Below are positions 45,676 to 54,563 of a stretch of 64,000 bases of DNA, piece after piece. This DNA is from Burkholderia contaminans. GTDB lineage: Bacteria > Pseudomonadota > Gammaproteobacteria > Burkholderiales > Burkholderiaceae. The stretch's first letter is position 1; each line of letters begins with the position of its first letter. A program made the position numbers and the translations under genes. The DNA lies in assembly GCF_029633825.1 (NCBI RefSeq), contig NZ_CP090640.1, forward strand, positions 124,001-188,000, read 5' to 3'. The notes beneath the pieces were generated by a model. It was not told where the DNA came from. It ran no database searches and worked only from the letters and a program-made list of their open reading frames with translations.

Positions 45676-47013
45676 TCAGGACTCGACGTCCTCGAGGCTG
45701 AAAATCTCGGTCTGGTCGTTGTACGAGAAGATCTCGCCATAACGGCCCCAGTCGATCACCGCGTCGAGCGTCTCCTCGGCGGCGCCGTCCGACAGGAAAT
45801 CCTCCAGCTCCTGCTCGAAGCGCACGCGCGGCGCGCGATGGCCCGGGCGCTCGTTCAGCACCTTCTTGATCCGCGCCGCGAGCGGCACGTGCTTCAGCAG
45901 GTGATCCGCGAACATCAGCTTGCGCTCCTGCGTGCCGAATTCCGCAAACACGCGCCCCGGCGGCGTCAGGAACACGTCCCCTTCCCGCACGTCCGCGAAG
46001 CCGAGGTACTGCAGCACTTCGGCGATCGGGAACAGATCGTCGACTTCCAGATGCAGCGTACGCGCGATTTCCGGCATGTCCGCACGGCCGTGGTACGGCG
46101 CCATCGCAAGCGTCTCGATCAGGCCGGCCATCAGGTTGGTCGACACCTGCGGCAGCCAGCTGCCGAGCTCCAGCCCCTTCTTCGTCGCTTCGCCGGTCTG
46201 GCGGGCCGTCATCTTCGCGTAGATGTCGTCGACGAGCTTGCGGAACGCCGGGTCGAGCCGGTTGCGCGGATGCTTGAACGGCACCTTGATTTCGGCGATC
46301 ACGCGGCCCGGGTTCGACGACAACACGAGAATCCGGTCGCACATGAACACCGCTTCCTCGATGTTGTGCGTGACGATCAGCACCGACTTGATCGGCATCC
46401 GGCCTTGCGTCCAGAGATCGAGCAGGTCGGTACGCAGCGTCTCGGCCGTCAGCACGTCGAGTGCGGAGAACGGCTCGTCCATCAGCAGGATCGTGGGGTC
46501 GACGACGAGCGCACGCGCGAAGCCGACGCGCTGGCGCATGCCGCCCGACAGCTCGCGCGGGTACGCGTTCTCGAAACCGTCGAGACCGATCAGGTCGATC
46601 GCGGCCAGCGCGCGCTCGCGGCGCTCGCGCGCGCCGACGCCGAGCGCCTCGAGGCCCGCTTCCACGTTCTGCAGCACGGTGAGCCACGGGAACAGCGCGA
46701 AGGTCTGGAACACCATCGCGACGCCTTCGGCGGGGCCGGTCAGCGGCTTGCCGAGATAGGTCACTTCCCCGCCGGTCGGCTCGATCAGCCCTGCGATGAT
46801 GCGCAACAGCGTCGACTTGCCCGAGCCGGAACGGCCGAGCAGGCCGACGATCTCGCCCTCGCGCAGCGACAGGTTCGCATCGTCGAGCACGAGCAATTCG
46901 CCCTGCGTCTTGTTGAAGCCGCGACAGACATGATCGACGCGCAGGATTTCCTCACCAAGGCGCGGCGGTTGGTTCGTCTGGACGGGGGCGTTTACAGCAT
47001 TCGGATTGTGCAT
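45676..47013 (-). CDS. ABC transporter ATPase with C-terminal AAA-associated domain
   Basis: A 445-residue protein: an NrtD/SsuB-type ABC domain with Walker A GRSGSGKST at 60-68, signature LSGGMRQR and Walker B ILLMDEPFSALD, then an extra domain from about 290 (TNLMAGLIETLAMAPYHG to DNDQT-like end) of the AAA-associated type found on some nitrate/sulfonate-like systems. It pairs with the fused permease at 47036, 22 nt upstream in the same direction. Substrate unknown. Confidence 0.85.
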   Translation of the reverse strand: MHNPNAVNAPVQTNQPPRLGEEILRVDHVCRGFNKTQGELLVLDDANLSLREGEIVGLLGRSGSGKSTLLRIIAGLIEPTGGEVTYLGKPLTGPAEGVAMVFQTFALFPWLTVLQNVEAGLEALGVGARERRERALAAIDLIGLDGFENAYPRELSGGMRQRVGFARALVVDPTILLMDEPFSALDVLTAETLRTDLLDLWTQGRMPIKSVLIVTHNIEEAVFMCDRILVLSSNPGRVIAEIKVPFKHPRNRLDPAFRKLVDDIYAKMTARQTGEATKKGLELGSWLPQVSTNLMAGLIETLAMAPYHGRADMPEIARTLHLEVDDLFPIAEVLQYLGFADVREGDVFLTPPGRVFAEFGTQERKLMFADHLLKHVPLAARIKKVLNERPGHRAPRVRFEQELEDFLSDGAAEETLDAVIDWGRYGEIFSYNDQTEIFSLEDVES

Positions 47014-47035
47014 CGCGTTTCGCTCTCAATCGGTC

Positions 47036-48793
47036 TCAGTCGAGCCGCAGCTTCGCTTCGGCGAAGGCATACAGCGGCCGCCACAGCAGGCGGTTGAACA
47101 GGGTGACGAACAGGGACATCACGGCGATGCCCAGGATGATCTTCGGAAAATCGCCGGCGGCGGTGGTCTGCGCGATATAGGCACCGAGGCCGTGCGCCTC
47201 GATCTTGGTATTGCCCCACTGCACGGCTTCCGACACGATGCTCGCGTTCCAAGCGCCGCCCGAGGCGGTGATCGCGCCGGTCACGTAGTACGGGAAGATG
47301 CCGGGCAGGATCGCCTGCCGCCACCACTGCCAGCCACGGATACGGAAGTTCGTCGCCGCTTCGCGATAGTCGTTCGGGTAGGACGTCGCGCCAGCAATCA
47401 CGTTGAACAGGATATACCACTGCGTGCCGAGCACGATCAGCGGCGACAGCCAGATGTCGGCGTTCAGGTGGAAGCGCGCGATCACGATCACGAACGCCGG
47501 GAACAGCAGGTTCGCCGGGAACGCCGCGAGGAACTGCGCGAGCGGCTGCAGCTTCTCGGCCAGCCTCGGGCGCAGCCCGATCCACACGCCGACCGGCACC
47601 CAGATCAGCGACGCAATCGCGATCAGCACGGCCACGCGCAGCAGCGTGATGAGCCCGAGCACGAGCACGTGGCCGACCTCGGCCAGCGTCACGCCGGTCG
47701 ACACGAAGCTGACCACGCGCCACACGACATAGGCCGTGCCGATCAACACGAGAATCGCCCACGCAATGTCGACCGTACGTGACGCCTTCTTCTCGACACG
47801 CGGCAGCGAAAAACGCATCGCGCCCGACAGCGGCAGGCGCAGCGGAATCCGCGCGGCTTTCGCGAAGAACCAGCCCGCCGGCACGAGCAGCTGATGAATC
47901 AGGCGCGTGCGACGCACGAGGTCGAGCAGCCACGACTCCGGCGCGTTGCCCGAGCTGGTGTTCTCCATCCGGAACTTGTCGGCCCACGCGACGAGCGGGC
48001 GGAACAGGAACTGATCGTACGCGAGGATCACGACCGACATCGTGAGGATCACCCAGCCGACCGCGCCGAGGTTCTTGTCCGCGATCGCCTGCGCGAGATA
48101 CGCGCCGACTCCCGGCAGCGTGATGGTCTGGTTGCCGACGGTGATGGCCTCCGACGCGACGACGAAGAACCAGCCGCCCGACATCGACATCATCATGTTC
48201 CAGATCAGCCCCGGCATCGAGAACGGCACTTCGAGCTTCCAGAAGCGCTGCCAGGAGGTCAGATGAAAGCCCCGCGACACTTCGTCCAGATCGCGCGGCA
48301 CCGTGCGCAGCGACTGGTAGAAGCTGAACGTCATGTTCCACGCCTGGCTCGTGAAGATCGCGAAGATCGCCGCGAGCTCGGCGCCGAGCACGCGGCTCGG
48401 GAACAGCGCGAGGAAGAACGTGACCGTAAACGAGATGAAGCCGAGCACCGGCACCGACTGCAGGATGTCGAGGATCGGGATCAGCACCATGCCGGCACGC
48501 CGGCTTTTCGCGGCGAGCGTGCCGTAGATCAGCGTGAACGTGAGCGACGCGACCATCGCGGCGAGCATCCGCAGCGTGGTGCGCAACGCGTATTCGGGCA
48601 GGTTCGCCGGGTCGAGCGAAATCTTCTGCGTCTGCAGGGTGCCGATCGGCGCCATCGTTTCGTGGAAGCCGACGACCGCCATCGCGATCAGGCAGATGAT
48701 CAGCGGAAACGCGATGAAATCCCACCGGTTCGGCAGGACGCGCCACGCGGACGCGTTGGCGGTCCGGTTCGGATTGAAGAATCCGACGTCCAT
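47036..48793 (-). CDS. ABC transporter permease, two fused domains
   Basis: A 585-residue inner-membrane protein that duplicates the binding-protein-dependent permease fold: domain one about 20-290 (QSVPVLGFISFTVTFFLA, EAITVGNQTITLPGVGAYL), domain two about 345-580 (FLAAFPANLLFPAFVIV, SEAVQWGNTKIEAHGLGAYI). One chain thus replaces the usual dimer. GGAGGG lies before ATG 48793. No periplasmic binding protein gene is adjacent. Confidence 0.85.
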   Translation of the reverse strand: MDVGFFNPNRTANASAWRVLPNRWDFIAFPLIICLIAMAVVGFHETMAPIGTLQTQKISLDPANLPEYALRTTLRMLAAMVASLTFTLIYGTLAAKSRRAGMVLIPILDILQSVPVLGFISFTVTFFLALFPSRVLGAELAAIFAIFTSQAWNMTFSFYQSLRTVPRDLDEVSRGFHLTSWQRFWKLEVPFSMPGLIWNMMMSMSGGWFFVVASEAITVGNQTITLPGVGAYLAQAIADKNLGAVGWVILTMSVVILAYDQFLFRPLVAWADKFRMENTSSGNAPESWLLDLVRRTRLIHQLLVPAGWFFAKAARIPLRLPLSGAMRFSLPRVEKKASRTVDIAWAILVLIGTAYVVWRVVSFVSTGVTLAEVGHVLVLGLITLLRVAVLIAIASLIWVPVGVWIGLRPRLAEKLQPLAQFLAAFPANLLFPAFVIVIARFHLNADIWLSPLIVLGTQWYILFNVIAGATSYPNDYREAATNFRIRGWQWWRQAILPGIFPYYVTGAITASGGAWNASIVSEAVQWGNTKIEAHGLGAYIAQTTAAGDFPKIILGIAVMSLFVTLFNRLLWRPLYAFAEAKLRLD

Positions 48794-49302
48794 CAGGCGC
48801 CCTCCCCGGTAAGGCCGGCCGAAGCCGGCAGTCGATGTTGATTCATGGCAAAGCGCACGGGTGCGGTAATTCGATTGACTGACGATCGCGCGCAAGCGCG
48901 GTGCGCCGTGCGTGCATGCGCTGCCGCGCGCCGGACGAGCCGGCCCGCGACGGCACGACACTACACCAACCTGTATTTCAGGTACAACCGTCCGGGAGCG
49001 GCGCAGGCGGCGCACGGATCGTGCCTGGCGCGCGGGCGGCTGGCGGGTGCGCGGGTCGAGCAGCCCGGCCGCAATCTTTCGGCCGGCATGCAGGCCCGAA
49101 TTATGCCGTGATCCGGCCCGCCCGGGAACCCGCCAGCCGCACGTGCACGCAAACCATGTCGGACGTCACCAGCCGGATACGACTATGCGGGTATGATCAG
49201 GGCTGGCCCTTGGGGTCTGTGGCGGCCGTTTCGATGGCCACGCATGCGTGTGCCCTCTGTCAGCAAGCCCTGGGGATCGATCGACGAGCGGGAGGAAAGG
49301 GA
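48794..49302. other. 509-bp gap without a supported gene
   Basis: Divergent promoter region between the ABC operon and a small protein. It contains a short inverted repeat ACCTG-TATTT-CAGGT at 48969-48983, a possible operator, and a TATGAT -10-like element at about 49194. In-frame codons upstream of the 49303 start (ATG at 49234) could extend that gene by 23 residues. Nothing else stands out. Confidence 0.45.
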
Positions 49303-49569
49303 ATGGCAGGAAACTTGGTGATCGTCTGTCGCGATCAGGATGCCGACGCGTTCTACGAACTGATGCAGGAGTACGGGTCGTTCCAGACGCGGCTGTCGTC
49401 GACGGCGTGGTACCTGAACATGAACGTCGTGCCGGAATCGCTGCAGGAGGAAATCCTGGAGCGCCTCGGCCGGTACACGACCGTCTACATCTTCGAGGCC
49501 ACCACCGTGACCTACAACACCATCGACAGCAACGCGGCCGAGACGCTCGGCACGCTGTTCGGCGAATGA
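49303..49569 (+). CDS. Small conserved-looking protein of unknown function
   Basis: An 88-residue protein (MAGNLVIVCRDQDADAFYEL...) predicted as beta-alpha-beta with a ferredoxin-like rhythm; it ends AETLGTLFGE. I have a memory of similar Burkholderia proteins being annotated as SinR family, but no DNA-binding helix is evident. GGAGGAAAG precedes ATG 49303. It stands alone between the ABC operon and the two-component system. Confidence 0.65.
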   Translation: MAGNLVIVCRDQDADAFYELMQEYGSFQTRLSSTAWYLNMNVVPESLQEEILERLGRYTTVYIFEATTVTYNTIDSNAAETLGTLFGE

Positions 49570-49611
49570 TGCCGCGCGGCGCCAGCCCGGCCGGGTTGGC
49601 GCCGCAGCCGC

Positions 49612-50928
49612 TCATGCGGCCTGTGCGTGGGGTTCGTCCTTCGGCACGACCTCGAACGGGAACGTCATCGCGACGCGCAGGCCGCCTTCGGGACGGTTGC
49701 CGATGTCGCACGCCCCGCCCAGCCTGAGTACGAGCCGCTCGACGATCGCGAGCCCGAGCCCGCTGTGGCCGTTGCCGCCGCGCGCCGGGTCGAGCCGCAC
49801 GAACGGCCGCGTGGCAGCAGCGAGGTCGCGCGGCGCGATCCCGCCACCGCTGTCGCTGACGGACAGCACATAGCCGGCCGGCGTGCGCGCCGTCTCGACG
49901 AGCACGGGCGGCGCACCGTACGCATGCGCGTTGTCCAGCAGGTTCGACAGGATCCGGTCGAGCGTCGCCGTCGGCAGCCGGAAGCCCGGATCGGCCTCGA
50001 GCCGAGTCTGCACCGTCGGCGCGTTCGGCGCGACCGCGCGATAGCTGCGCGCGATCCGCTCGCACGCCTGATCGACGGGCACCGGCTCGCTGCGATCGGA
50101 CCCGCCGTGCGCAAACACCAGGAATTGATCGACGATGTGCGACATCGAATCGACGTCGCGCACGACGCCATCGCGCAACCGGGCGTCGTCCATCATTTCC
50201 GCCCGCAGCCGCATCCGCGCAAGCGGCGTGCGCAGGTCGTGCGCCACGCCCGCCAGCATCACCGCCCGGTCGCTCTCGGCCTGCGACACCTGTTCCACCA
50301 TCTGGTTGAAGCCATGCGTGAGCTGGCGCAGCTCGCGCGGGCCGCGCTCACGCAGCGGCGGCACCGGCTGGCCGCGGCCGAAGCGCGCGACCGCGCGTGC
50401 CAGCGAACGCAGCGGCTGCTGCAGCTGCCGGGCCGCGAACAGCGCGGCGATCACGCCGGCCGAGAAGATCGTGCCGAGCCACAACAGCATCCGGTCGAGC
50501 GAGCGCGGCGGCCGCAGCGGCTGCACCGGCACCACGATCCAGTTGCGGTCGGTCGGCTCCTTCACCCACAGCACCGGCGGATGGCCGGGCGCGCCGATCT
50601 CGACACGCGTGCCGGGCGGCATCCGCTCGCTCACGTCGTCGCGGAACCGCTTGAGCGGCGCCGGCAGGCTCGACGGATCGCCGTTCGGCACGTCGGCGCT
50701 GTCCGGCGCCACGAGCCGCACGCGCGACGGCAACGGCTGGTCGGGCGTGCGCTCGACGTGCTGGCGCACGGCGTCGACCAGAAACGCGGCCTCTTCGACC
50801 GCGTAACGCGTCTGCATCTGGCTGCGCTCGAGCCGCATCGCGAAAAACCACGCGAAGTGAGACAGGAGCAGGACACCGATGACGAGTAGCGCCAGCCGCC
50901 CGAACAGTGAATCAATGGGTTTGCGCAT
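49612..50928 (-). CDS. Sensor histidine kinase (EnvZ-like)
   Basis: A 438-residue kinase: membrane helix at 11-30, periplasmic loop to about 145, second helix near 147-166, HAMP to about 215, dimerisation/phospho-acceptor H230 in GVAHDLRTPLARM, then ATPase with NLLDNAHAYG, DSGGGI and GHSGLGLAIV. Its start overlaps the regulator gene by 17 nt, so they form one operon. The signal is unknown; the divergent Spy-like gene suggests envelope stress or metal. Confidence 0.92.
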   Translation of the reverse strand: MRKPIDSLFGRLALLVIGVLLLSHFAWFFAMRLERSQMQTRYAVEEAAFLVDAVRQHVERTPDQPLPSRVRLVAPDSADVPNGDPSSLPAPLKRFRDDVSERMPPGTRVEIGAPGHPPVLWVKEPTDRNWIVVPVQPLRPPRSLDRMLLWLGTIFSAGVIAALFAARQLQQPLRSLARAVARFGRGQPVPPLRERGPRELRQLTHGFNQMVEQVSQAESDRAVMLAGVAHDLRTPLARMRLRAEMMDDARLRDGVVRDVDSMSHIVDQFLVFAHGGSDRSEPVPVDQACERIARSYRAVAPNAPTVQTRLEADPGFRLPTATLDRILSNLLDNAHAYGAPPVLVETARTPAGYVLSVSDSGGGIAPRDLAAATRPFVRLDPARGGNGHSGLGLAIVERLVLRLGGACDIGNRPEGGLRVAMTFPFEVVPKDEPHAQAA

Positions 50929-51637
50929 GGGCCTCGCCGTCGGGCACGAACACGTAGCCGCGCCCGCGAACCGTCTGGATGAAGCGCGGCGTCGACGGAT
51001 CCGTTTCGAGGATGCGGCGCAGGCGCCACACCTGGACGTCGATGCCGCGGTCGGTGCCGTCGTACTCGGGCCCGTGCAGCAGCTCGAGCAGCCGCTCGCG
51101 CGTGAGCGTGCGCAGCGCATGGTTCACGAAGATCTTCAGCAGCGCGAATTCACTGCTCGACAGCGTGGCCGGCTTGCCGTCGACCGACAGCGTGCGCGCC
51201 TGGAAATCGAGCACGAAGCGGCCGAACGCGAACGGCTCGCGCTGTTCGGGCGCCGCGGCCGACGGCGTCGCGCGGCGGCGGCGCAGCACGGCCTGCACGC
51301 GCGCGAGCAGCTCGCGCGGGTTGAACGGCTTGCCGAGGTAGTCGTCCGCGCCGAGCTCGAGCCCGACGATGCGGTCGACATCGTCCGCACGCGCGGTCAG
51401 CATGATCACGGGGATGTCGTCGCCGGCCGCGCGCAACTGGCGCAGCGCGGTCAGGCCGTCGACGCCCGGCATCATCAGGTCCAGCACGATCAGGTCGGGC
51501 CGCTCGCGCTCGAGGCGCTTCTCGAGCGTCGCCGCGTCGTGCAGCACGGACACTTCCATCCCCTGGCGCACGAGGTAGTCGCGCAGCAGGTCTCGGAGTT
51601 CTTGGTCGTCGTCGACGATGAGGATCTGGGTAGTCAT
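50912..51637 (-). CDS. OmpR-family response regulator
   Basis: The 241-residue regulator has acidic pocket D10/D11, phospho-acceptor D53 in VLDLMMPG, T81 and K103, then an OmpR winged helix (TLSSSEFALLKIFVNHALRTLTRERLLELLHG, VWRLRRILE, VRGRGYVF). It is cotranscribed with the kinase. Half-sites upstream at 51694-51759 suggest autoregulation and control of the divergent gene. Confidence 0.94.
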   Translation of the reverse strand: MTTQILIVDDDQELRDLLRDYLVRQGMEVSVLHDAATLEKRLERERPDLIVLDLMMPGVDGLTALRQLRAAGDDIPVIMLTARADDVDRIVGLELGADDYLGKPFNPRELLARVQAVLRRRRATPSAAAPEQREPFAFGRFVLDFQARTLSVDGKPATLSSSEFALLKIFVNHALRTLTRERLLELLHGPEYDGTDRGIDVQVWRLRRILETDPSTPRFIQTVRGRGYVFVPDGEAHAQTH

Positions 51638-51693
51638 GGCTCGAAGTTTACCGCGCGAGGGCGGAGTCGAAGAACGAAACAAAGGGACGAAAG

Positions 51694-51759
51694 GGTTACT
51701 GCGGGTTACCGCGCAAGGGAACTGTAATGCGCGGTAACCCGGCCACCGCCCCACGTAAC
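51694..51759. promoter_or_regulatory. GGTTAC half-site cluster, likely response-regulator operator
   Basis: GGTTAC occurs at 51694 and 51704 (10-bp phase) and inverted as GTAACC at 51734; a GTAAC follows at 51755. Together they include the 13-bp inverted repeat CGGGTTACCGCGC (51702-51714)/GCGCGGTAACCCG (51729-51741) with a 14-nt spacer. Ten-bp direct repeats are typical of OmpR-family binding. Confidence 0.65.
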
Positions 51760-51860
51760 ACCGGCCGCGGCCCGCATCGCTAACCTGCGTCTTACCGGAT
51801 GCGGCACCCGTTTTCCCGGTACCGCATCGCCGGACCCTTTGGATACAAGGAGTTTCTGAA

Positions 51861-52412
51861 ATGTATAAGAAGACTTCCCGCGTGGCCATCGCGGCCGCCA
51901 CCGTGCTCGCTCTCGCATTCGGCACCGCGCATGCCGCGCAGCCCGACGACATGCCGCCTCCGGGCGGCCCCGGCATGCACCAGATGCACGGCGGGCATGA
52001 AGGCGGCCCGTTCGGCGCGATCATGAAACTGCACGACCAGCTGAAGCTCAATGCGTCGCAGGAGCAGCATTGGCAGGCGGCCGTCAACACGATGAAGCAG
52101 AACCGTGACGCGATGCGCAAGAGCCACGAGCAGATGCGCGACCAGTTCAAGGCGCAGCAGAACCAGCCGATCCTCGACCTGAGCGCACTGCACTCTGCAC
52201 GCCAGCAGGCCGAGGCGCAGAACGCGCAACTGCGCGAGCAGACGTCCGCCGCATGGCTCACGTTCTACAACGGGCTGAACGACCAGCAGAAGACGATGGT
52301 CAGCACGGCGCTCAAGCAGCAGTTCGCGAAGATGGAACAGCGCCACGAGAAGATGAAGGAGCGCTGGGAGCAGCATCGCGCGGCCAAGGCCGCGTCGGCA
52401 CCGGCGCAGTAA
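51861..52412 (+). CDS. Spy/CpxP-like (LTxxQ) periplasmic protein
   Basis: The 183-residue precursor has a signal peptide ending AHA near residue 25, a His/Met/Gly/Pro-rich segment (MHQMHGGHEGG) that could bind metal, then a long charged helix with LNASQEQHW and LNDQQKTMV repeats like the LTxxQ motif of Spy/CpxP. Such proteins are periplasmic chaperones or metal sensors induced by envelope stress. It is divergent from an OmpR-type system that probably controls it. Confidence 0.85.
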   Translation: MYKKTSRVAIAAATVLALAFGTAHAAQPDDMPPPGGPGMHQMHGGHEGGPFGAIMKLHDQLKLNASQEQHWQAAVNTMKQNRDAMRKSHEQMRDQFKAQQNQPILDLSALHSARQQAEAQNAQLREQTSAAWLTFYNGLNDQQKTMVSTALKQQFAKMEQRHEKMKERWEQHRAAKAASAPAQ

Positions 52413-52442
52413 GCCGGCGGGCCGCTCCGCGGAGCGGCATCG

Positions 52443-52480
52443 AAGGGGACGCGGGCACCGGCCCGCGTCCCCTTTTTTTC
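52443..52480 (+). terminator. Terminator after the Spy-like gene
   Basis: A perfect 14-bp stem AAGGGGACGCGGGC/GCCCGCGTCCCCTT, 4-nt loop, followed by TTTTT. Confidence 0.92.
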
Positions 52481-52483
52481 GTT

Positions 52484-53179
52484 TCAGGCGACGTCGAACA
52501 GCAGCACCTCGGCCGCCCGGCCGCGCGCGAACGCCACCGCGTCCACGCCGCCGATCCGCACGCCGTCGCCCGCGGCCAGCGCACAGCCGTTCACCTCGAG
52601 GTCGCCGCGCACCACGTGCACGTACGCGCGGCGGCCGGCCGGCACGTCGAACGCTGCCGCCTCGTCGCCGTCGATCAGCCCCGCGAAGATGCGGGCGTCC
52701 GCACCGAGCGGCAGCGCACCGTCGCCACCGTTCGGCGCCGCCACCAGCCTCAGCCGCCCGCGTCTCTCGCCGTCGGCAAAGCGCGTCTGCCCGTAGCCGG
52801 GCCGGCCACCCGCCCCGGCCGGCGCGAGCCAGATCCGCAGCAGGCGCAACGGCGCGTCACACGATGCGTTGGTTTCGCTCAGCATGACGCCGGTGCCGGC
52901 GCTCATGCACTGCACGCCGCCCGCGCGCACGATCGCCCCGTTGCCGAGGCTGTCGCGATGCGCGAGCGCGCCGTGGATCACGTAGGTGACGATTTCCGCG
53001 TCGCGGTACGGCCGCATCCCGTAGCCGCGGGTCGGCGCGATGCATTCCTCGTTCAGTTCGCGCAACGCGCCGAACGCCGGCGGCCCGCTCCGGCCGGACG
53101 CCCGAGGAAAGCTGTGAAGGAATTCGTGCCACCCTTGGCTGCGCTGGTCGCGATCGGCGGCGCGGCGGATCTGGAACAT
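52484..53179 (-). CDS. Pirin-family bicupin protein (YhaK-like)
   Basis: A 231-residue cupin: FGALRELNEECIAPTRGYGMRPYRDAEIVTYVIHGALAHRDSLGN is the pirin core with metal-ligand candidates in the first cupin, and the second cupin follows (AYVHVVRGDLEVNG). It lies convergent to the Spy-like gene's terminator. Pirins are non-haem metal proteins, some with quercetinase activity; the role here is unknown. Confidence 0.85.
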   Translation of the reverse strand: MFQIRRAADRDQRSQGWHEFLHSFPRASGRSGPPAFGALRELNEECIAPTRGYGMRPYRDAEIVTYVIHGALAHRDSLGNGAIVRAGGVQCMSAGTGVMLSETNASCDAPLRLLRIWLAPAGAGGRPGYGQTRFADGERRGRLRLVAAPNGGDGALPLGADARIFAGLIDGDEAAAFDVPAGRRAYVHVVRGDLEVNGCALAAGDGVRIGGVDAVAFARGRAAEVLLFDVA

Positions 53180-53549
53180 GGGACGGACACTCCATGAGAT
53201 GCGTGGTTCTGGCATGCCGTCACTGTATGAGTGTGCCAATCGCGCCACAATCCGCCACCTGCGCACCGCATCGTTGCACCCGCGAATGCAATTGATGCAA
53301 TACCCATTGTGAATACGGCGATTATCGCAACAGCCGGATCAATGCGTCGAAGAATCGATCGGTCGGCCAGGATTGCCGGTTTCCGGGTATCGCGTTCGGG
53401 TAAAATACCGGCCTTTTGGCGTTCGCCGTTCCGGCGGCCGTCATTGCCAACGCGCCGATCGGCGATTTTTGGCCGTCTAGAATACGCCGCGGCGCCCGGT
53501 CCGACCGGCCGCGAGCGCTCCCCGGAAAGTCAGCAACAGAAGGATGGAA
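53180..53549. other. 370-bp gap: divergent promoter region of pirin and hisJ
   Basis: No supported gene. An AT-rich part lies near 53270-53340 and a TAAAAT -10-like element at about 53401-53406, close before the hisJ leader. No convincing -35 element or hairpin was found. Confidence 0.4.
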
Positions 53550-54332
53550 ATGAAGAAGGCCGCCCTGTGCGCCGCCCTCGCCCTCGTGGCGGGCAGCGCC
53601 TTCGCGAAGGAGTGGAAGACCGTGCGGATCGGCGTCGACGCCAGCTACCCGCCGTTCGAGTCGACCGCGCCGAGCGGCGAGATCGTCGGTTTCGACGTCG
53701 ATCTCACCAAGGAAATCTGCAAGCGAATCAACGTGAAATGCGTGTGGGTGGCGCAGGATCTCGACGGGATCATCCCGGCGCTGAAGGCGAAGAAGTACGA
53801 CGTCATCGTGTCGTCGCTGACCGTCACGGACAAGCGCCGCGAACAGATCGACTTCTCCGACAAGGTATATGACGCACCGGCGCGGATGATCGCGAAGACC
53901 GGCTCGCCGCTGCTGCCTACCGTCGCGTCGCTGAAGGGCAAGCGCGTGGGCGTCGAGCAGGGCTCGACGCAGGAGACCTATGCGAAGGCGTACTGGGAGC
54001 CGCAGGGCGTGACGATCATTCCTTACCAGAACCAGGACCAGGTCTATGCCGATCTCGGCTCGGGCCGTCTCGACGCGACGCTGCAGGACGAACTGCAGGC
54101 CGACTACGGCTTCCTGCGCACGCCGCGCGGCAAGGGCTTCGCGTTTGCCGGGCCGGAAGTGAAGGATCCGAAGACGATCGGCGACGGCACCGCGATCGGC
54201 CTGCGCAAGGAAGACACGGACCTGAAGCTCAAGATCAACCAGGCGCTGGCCGACATGCACAAGGACGGCACGTACGACCGGCTGTCGCACAAGTATTTCG
54301 CGTTCAGCGTCTATTCGGCTTCGGCCCGCTGA
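53550..54332 (+). CDS. hisJ: Polar amino acid-binding periplasmic protein
   Basis: The 260-residue precursor has a signal peptide (about 1-19) and the cluster-3 binding-protein fold: IGVDASYPPFE, GFDVDLTKEICKR, IVSSLTVTDKRREQIDFS, then GVEQGSTQETY and DLGSGRLDATLQDELQ. These match the lysine/arginine/ornithine/histidine-binding class. ATG 53550 was preferred over 53544 because AGAAGG ends seven nt before it. It heads hisJ-Q-M-P with a 231-nt gap that includes a hairpin. Confidence 0.9.
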   Translation: MKKAALCAALALVAGSAFAKEWKTVRIGVDASYPPFESTAPSGEIVGFDVDLTKEICKRINVKCVWVAQDLDGIIPALKAKKYDVIVSSLTVTDKRREQIDFSDKVYDAPARMIAKTGSPLLPTVASLKGKRVGVEQGSTQETYAKAYWEPQGVTIIPYQNQDQVYADLGSGRLDATLQDELQADYGFLRTPRGKGFAFAGPEVKDPKTIGDGTAIGLRKEDTDLKLKINQALADMHKDGTYDRLSHKYFAFSVYSASAR

Positions 54333-54352
54333 GCGACGAATAGAAGAAACGA

Positions 54353-54378
54353 CGGATGCGGGGGCGGCCCTGCATCCG
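54353..54378 (+). promoter_or_regulatory. Hairpin between hisJ and hisQ
   Basis: CGGATGCGGGG (54353-54363) and CCCTGCATCCG (54368-54378) pair with one mismatch and a 4-nt loop, 20 nt past the hisJ stop. Such hairpins commonly shield an upstream message so that binding protein exceeds the permeases. Confidence 0.6.
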
Positions 54379-54563
54379 GTCAGTACAGGCAGTCAATCAC
54401 GCGCCGCCCGCCTCCTGCCCGCCGTTCGCGCGACGGGCGGGCCCGGCACCGATGCCGGGGCGGACGGTCATGATACGCACGGGGCGTTCCGCGCAGCTTG
54501 GGCGGAACGCGTCTTTCGCGGCGCACCGCGTGCGCCCTAAGGGACCACACCAGGGACCACTCA

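Noticed and set aside
53231..53872. A 213-codon frame overlapping the hisJ start
   Set aside because: It overlaps the binding protein in another frame and has no recognisable domain.
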